NCBI GenBank assembly: GCA_052388135.1 | Contig: JBQTIM010000020.1 | Location: 1 to 20,760, forward strand | Reading direction: 5' to 3' | DNA from: JBQTIM01 sp052388135 | Lineage (GTDB): Bacteria > Elusimicrobiota > Elusimicrobia > FEN-1173 | DNA: 20,760 nt | In this document: positions 17,398 through 20,760 of the stretch, in pieces | Layout: every line of letters begins with the position of its first letter | Numbering within the stretch: the first letter of the stretch is position 1 | Translations under genes and position numbers: made by a program | The notes under the pieces: model-generated | Database searches by the model: none | Told to the model about the DNA's origin: nothing | What the model saw: the letters and a program-made list of their open reading frames with translations, nothing else

Positions 17398-19515
17398 GTG
17401 AGCCGCCGCCGTCGGCGCGGCTTTCAAGGCGGCCGGCCGGGCCGCGGCGACTCCAACCGTCCCGCGCCCAAGCCGCCGGCTCCGTCCTCTTCCGCCCGTC
17501 CGCCCGCCCGCCAACCGCAGGCGCCGCGGCCGCCGGCGGCCCGCAAAGCCCCCGAGATTTTCGCCGAGGGCGTCCTGCAGGTGCGCGGGCGCTTCGGCTT
17601 CGTTCTTTCCGAGGAACCCGGCACGCCCGACGTCTACGTGGGGCCCGAAACCCTGCGCCTGGCCATGGACGGCGACCGCGTGCTGGTGCGCGTCCTGCCC
17701 GAGGGATCGGGCGGCGGCCGCGCTCCCGCGGCGCGGGGCGGCGGGGCGCGCCGGTCGGGGGAAATCCTCAAAGTCCTCCAGCGCGCGCGCGACACCGTGG
17801 TGGGCGTTTTCCAGCGCCTGCGCGGCGCGGACGTTTTGATGCCCGAGATCGGCGGCGAGCCGGTGAAGGTCCTCGACCGGGGCGGCCTGTCTCCCAAGGA
17901 AGGCGAACTGGCGGTGGTGAAAGTCACCGTCTGGCCCGACGCGAGCCGCGGCGCGGCGGGCGTGCTGAGCGAAATCCTCGGCCTGCGCGACGAGCCCGGC
18001 GTGGACGTCAAGGCCATCGTCCGCAAATACGAGCTTCCCGAGGCCTTCCCGCCCGACGTCCTGCAGGAGGCCCGCGGCTTCGGCGACGAAGTCCCCGAAG
18101 CGGCCCTGGCCGGCCGCACCACCTATTTCCACGTCCCCGTCTTCACCATAGACGGCGCCGACGCCAAGGATTTCGACGACGCCGTTTCCCTGGAGCCGGC
18201 TCCCTCCGGCGGCTGGCGCCTGGGCGTCCACATCGCCGACGTGGCCCACTACGTCCGCGAGGGCGGCCCTTTGGACGAGGAGGCTTTCCGCCGCGGCACC
18301 AGCGTCTACCTGGTGGACCGCGTCGTCCCCATGCTCCCCCACCAGCTTTCCGACGATCTTTGCAGCCTCCGCCCCGACCGCCTGCGCCTCACGCTTTCCT
18401 GCGTCATGGACATAGACGCCGAGGGCCGCGTGACCGACGCCCGCCTGCTGGAGACGGCCATCAAGAGCGCGCGCCGCTTCACCTACGAAGAGGTGGAGGA
18501 CATCCTGCGCGGCGGCGACGCCGGCGCGCCGCCCGACGTCCTGCGCGACGTCCAAGCCATGGGCGGCCTGGCCCGCCTCCTGCGCGAGAAACGCTTCCGG
18601 CGCGGCTCCCTGGATTTCGATTTCCCCGAGCCCCAGGCCTTCCTCGACGCCGACGGCCGCCCCCTGGACATCCGCCGCCGCATCCGCCTGGAGAGCCACC
18701 GCCTCATCGAGGAGTTCATGCTCCTGGCCAACGAGACCGTGGCCGGCCTGATGAAAGATTTCCCGTTCCTCTACCGCGTGCATGAAAAGCCCGACAAGGA
18801 AAAGCTGGGCAAAATGAAAGACACCCTCCGCGCCGTGGGCGTGGCGGTTCCCGCGGGTCTGGAGGAAGGCCGCTCCGACGCCCTGCAGAAGCTTTTGGCC
18901 GCCGTCGAGGACCTGCCGGTGAAGCCCATGGTCCACACCATGGTCCTGCGCAGCATGAAGCAGGCGGTCTACTCTCCCCAAAACGCCGGCCACTTCGGCC
19001 TGGCCTCGCCGCTCTACACCCATTTCACATCGCCCATCCGGCGCTACCCCGACCTCTGCGTGCACCGCATCGTCAAGCAGCGCCTGCACAACCGCCTGAA
19101 CCTGGAGCGCCAGGCCCAGTGGAAGCGGAGCCTGCCCCACGTCTGCGCCCGCACATCGGGCCGCGAGCGCCTGGCCCAGGAGGCCGAGCGGGAATCCCTC
19201 GATCTGAAGCGCGTCCAGCTCATGCGCAAGCGCGTGGGCGAATCCTTCGACGGCATCGTGTCGGGCGTCACCGCCTTCGGCTTCTTCGTCCAGCTCCGGG
19301 AAGTTTTCGTGGAGGGCTTGGTCCACGTCAGCAACCTGCGCGACGACCACTACGTTTACGATGAGCTCCACGCCCGCCTCATGGGCCGCCGCACCGGCCG
19401 CGCCTTCCGCATGGGCGACGCCGTGCGCGTGAAGCTGGCCAAAGCCGACGAGCTCAAGCGCCAGCTGGACTTCGAGCTGGAAAAACCCGCCCCCGCCCGC
19501 CCCACCGGCCGCTGA
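17398..19515 (+). CDS. rnr: Ribonuclease R
   Basis: A 705-residue 3'-5' exoribonuclease. The first 50 residues are Arg/Pro/Ala-rich (SRRRRRGFQGGRPGRG and a proline-rich stretch), probably a basic RNA-binding tail. An OB/cold-shock-like domain follows (about 53-100: EIFAEGVLQVRGRFGFVL). The RNB catalytic domain (about 240-570) has the acidic cluster D252, D258, D260, D261 (IDGADAKDFDDAV), matching the magnesium-binding Asp residues of RNase II/R. It also has HIADVAHYV and TSPIRRYPDL. A C-terminal S1 domain begins near 613 (GESFDGIVSGVTAFGFFVQL). The usual basic extension after S1 is very short here. It degrades structured RNA and takes part in RNA quality control. GTG 17398 is preferred because GGAG (17387-17390) is 7 bases upstream; an alternative TTG lies at 17371. 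Its -10 TATAAT lies at 17342. Confidence 0.95.
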   Translation: MSRRRRRGFQGGRPGRGDSNRPAPKPPAPSSSARPPARQPQAPRPPAARKAPEIFAEGVLQVRGRFGFVLSEEPGTPDVYVGPETLRLAMDGDRVLVRVLPEGSGGGRAPAARGGGARRSGEILKVLQRARDTVVGVFQRLRGADVLMPEIGGEPVKVLDRGGLSPKEGELAVVKVTVWPDASRGAAGVLSEILGLRDEPGVDVKAIVRKYELPEAFPPDVLQEARGFGDEVPEAALAGRTTYFHVPVFTIDGADAKDFDDAVSLEPAPSGGWRLGVHIADVAHYVREGGPLDEEAFRRGTSVYLVDRVVPMLPHQLSDDLCSLRPDRLRLTLSCVMDIDAEGRVTDARLLETAIKSARRFTYEEVEDILRGGDAGAPPDVLRDVQAMGGLARLLREKRFRRGSLDFDFPEPQAFLDADGRPLDIRRRIRLESHRLIEEFMLLANETVAGLMKDFPFLYRVHEKPDKEKLGKMKDTLRAVGVAVPAGLEEGRSDALQKLLAAVEDLPVKPMVHTMVLRSMKQAVYSPQNAGHFGLASPLYTHFTSPIRRYPDLCVHRIVKQRLHNRLNLERQAQWKRSLPHVCARTSGRERLAQEAERESLDLKRVQLMRKRVGESFDGIVSGVTAFGFFVQLREVFVEGLVHVSNLRDDHYVYDELHARLMGRRTGRAFRMGDAVRVKLAKADELKRQLDFELEKPAPARPTGR

Positions 19516-19527
19516 CCCGCGCCCGAA

Positions 19528-19558
19528 GGGGGGTTCCGTGCCCCCGGCGGTGAGGAAC
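19528..19558 (+). terminator. Possible stem-loop after rnr
   Basis: GGTTCC (19532-19537) and GGAACC (19554-19559) are inverted arms, with GGGGG/CCCCC (19529-19533 and 19541-19545) as a competing inner stem. No T run follows, so it is weak as an intrinsic terminator. Confidence 0.25.
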
Positions 19559-19625
19559 CTCTTCGTTCTTGATCTCCTTTCCTCCCGCTATTGAGCAATT
19601 TCGTCATAACCGCCTAACTATTATG

Positions 19626-19634
19626 TGGTATACT
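19626..19634 (+). promoter_or_regulatory. Extended -10 promoter candidate for the last gene
   Basis: TGG-TATACT is an extended -10 hexamer in an AT-richer spacer. It lies 45 bases before ATG 19679. No good -35 is seen. A CCGT/ACGG hairpin lies in the predicted leader near 19642-19652. Confidence 0.4.
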
Positions 19635-19678
19635 GGGCCTGCCGTTTGACGGAAGATGCTCCGCAAAGGAAATCCTCC

Positions 19679-20760
19679 ATGCGCCACGCTCCCCGGCCCT
19701 TTCCCGATTTTTGCGCCCTTAAAAACCCCCTCTCCCTCTTCCTAGCCGCCGCCCTGCTGATGGGCCCCGTCTCGCCGGGTTTCGCCCGGGAAGACCGCTT
19801 CCCCGGCGCGCGCAACGAGTTCAACGACCCCAACCGCGGCCTCTTCTACCGCAACCGCAACAAAGGCCCCGTGACGCCGGAAGACCGCCAGATGCAGATC
19901 AAACAGGCGCAGTTGGCCTTCATGAAAAACTTCTCCGCGCGGTCCGCCCAGCCCTTGGGCTCCGCGCCCAAACCCTCCCTTTTCGCCCCGGCCAAAAACC
20001 TCCTCTCCGGCCTGACGGGAGGGCTTTTCTTCTCCAAGCCGCCCGAGCAAAAGCTGGGCGGGGCCGCGCCTCTGTCTTTCAACCGCGCGGGCTCGGATAA
20101 AACCTTCTCCACAACCCTCGCCGGGCCCGCCCAGCGCCGGGGCGCGGGCTTTGCCGCCGCGCTGAACACACCCGCTGTACCAAACACATCCGCCGGGCCG
20201 AACACCCCCGCCGCGCCGAATACGCTCGTTGACGCCCAACTTCCCAAACCCGGCCTCGCCCAACGCCTGAGCCAAACCGCGGCGGGCCAAAAGACCCTCG
20301 CCCAAATCCGCCTGCCCGACGGCCGCCTGCTCCAAGGCGCCGTCCAGGTGGACCGGAGCGGCAATGTCGCCGCCATCCAGCCCGGCACCCTCATGACGGT
20401 TGACCAAACCCCCGCCCAGGTCAACGGAGCCCTCTGGAAACAAGGAACGTTCCTCACCCCCGACGGAAAAACCTTCCACTTGGCGGGAACCGGCGTCGAG
20501 GTGGCCAGCCGACTGCCCGGCTACCAGCTTCTGGGCGACAATCTTGAAATCCACCGCCGCGGCAACGGCGCCGGGAACAACGAAATCCTCGCCGTCGGCC
20601 CCCTGGAACAAGGCAACCAACTGCGGGACCAAACCACCGGCCTGGCCATGACCTACCAACCCGGCCCCGACGCCCGGCCCGGCGCCTGGGATCTGGACGC
20701 AAACCAAAAAGCCCGCCTGCCCGTGGGCGAAACCGTCCTCCCCATCGGCCTGGACCAAGA
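19679..20760 (+). CDS. Large secreted protein with PNT repeats, N-terminal part (3' end outside window)
   Basis: The frame from ATG 19679 stays open to the window end, about 360 codons. AAAGGAAA upstream (19665-19672) supports the start. Residues 1-36 form a Sec signal peptide: basic start, KNPLSLFLAAALLMGPV core, and cleavage near GFA-RE. The mature part is Ala/Pro/Gln/Asn-rich and has no recognised domain. A tandem hexapeptide repeat occurs at 20165-20236 (NTPAVP, NTSAGP, NTPAAP, NTLVDA). Later, beta-strand-like stretches such as LPDGRLLQGAVQVDRSG and LTPDGKTFHLAGTGVEVASR suggest an extracellular structural or hydrolase-linker protein. Gln uses about 15 CAA to 10 CAG and Lys mostly AAA, unlike rnr just upstream where CAG dominates. 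This may mean different origin or different constraint. The family is unknown and the protein is incomplete. Confidence 0.8.
   Translation, partial: MRHAPRPFPDFCALKNPLSLFLAAALLMGPVSPGFAREDRFPGARNEFNDPNRGLFYRNRNKGPVTPEDRQMQIKQAQLAFMKNFSARSAQPLGSAPKPSLFAPAKNLLSGLTGGLFFSKPPEQKLGGAAPLSFNRAGSDKTFSTTLAGPAQRRGAGFAAALNTPAVPNTSAGPNTPAAPNTLVDAQLPKPGLAQRLSQTAAGQKTLAQIRLPDGRLLQGAVQVDRSGNVAAIQPGTLMTVDQTPAQVNGALWKQGTFLTPDGKTFHLAGTGVEVASRLPGYQLLGDNLEIHRRGNGAGNNEILAVGPLEQGNQLRDQTTGLAMTYQPGPDARPGAWDLDANQKARLPVGETVLPIGLDQ
20165..20236 (+). repeat. Four tandem 18-bp repeats coding for NTxxxP hexapeptides
   Basis: Four 18-base units beginning AAC or AAT encode NTPAVP, NTSAGP, NTPAAP and NTLVDA. The first three are closest to each other. 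They lie in the Pro/Thr-rich linker of the secreted protein and are a typical site for copy-number variation. Confidence 0.7.

Noticed and set aside
17341..19371. 676-codon ORF on the - strand
   Set aside because: Antisense to rnr, which has intact catalytic motifs. The translation is Ala/Gly/His-rich without a domain.
19742..20758. 338-codon ORF on the - strand at the window end
   Set aside because: It is antisense to the + strand frame with signal peptide, ribosome binding site and promoter. Its translation is low-complexity.

Overview
The window is GC-rich DNA (roughly two-thirds G+C by eye) from a Gram-negative bacterium. Supporting signs are a lipobox lipoprotein, Sec signal peptides, LexA, RNase R and several hybrid histidine kinases. 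No rRNA, tRNA or phylogenetic marker is present. Gene style suggests an uncultured high-GC lineage (for example Elusimicrobiota-like, Acidobacteriota-like or delta-proteobacteria-like), but this is only a guess.

Layout. (1) Positions 1-915 hold the 3' end of a hybrid histidine kinase on the + strand. It converges on a REC-PAS-PAS-histidine kinase at 3071-1113 on the - strand, and the two are separated by a hairpin-rich spacer. (2) A stand-alone IS630-type helix-turn-helix ORF (3581-3195, -) is followed by a 636-bp gene-free stretch with an AT-rich island. (3) Next come a DoxX-like membrane protein (+), a convergent two-TM membrane protein (-), a Cys-rich lipoprotein with an internal duplication (+), and a 503-bp gene-poor stretch carrying a REP/MITE-like palindromic element and a terminator. 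(4) lexA (-) is divergent from a small cupin gene (+). lexA has a clear promoter with a palindromic operator candidate and looks leaderless. (5) A second REP-like element lies immediately before a secreted protein of a conserved unknown family. That gene overlaps a DCC-type thiol oxidoreductase gene by 4 bp. (6) A probable operon runs from 9417 to 17164: a 1391-residue CheB-CheR-PAS-PAS-kinase-receiver fusion, a MASE1-PAS-kinase-receiver hybrid, and a UPF0104-type integral membrane protein that overlaps it by 4 bp. (7) RNase R is followed by the start of a large secreted protein with short PNT repeats and shifted codon usage, running off the window end.

How the genes work together. The dominant theme is signal transduction. 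Four histidine kinases occur in 16 kb, three of them ending in near-paralogous kinase plus receiver modules. None has an obvious DNA-binding output partner nearby, so the outputs are probably intramolecular phosphorelays to proteins encoded elsewhere. The other genes are envelope or housekeeping functions. I do not see a defence system, CRISPR array, prophage or biosynthetic cluster. The least explained features are the CheB-CheR kinase operon, the duplicated Cys-rich lipoprotein, the LexA operator candidate and the intergenic palindromic elements.
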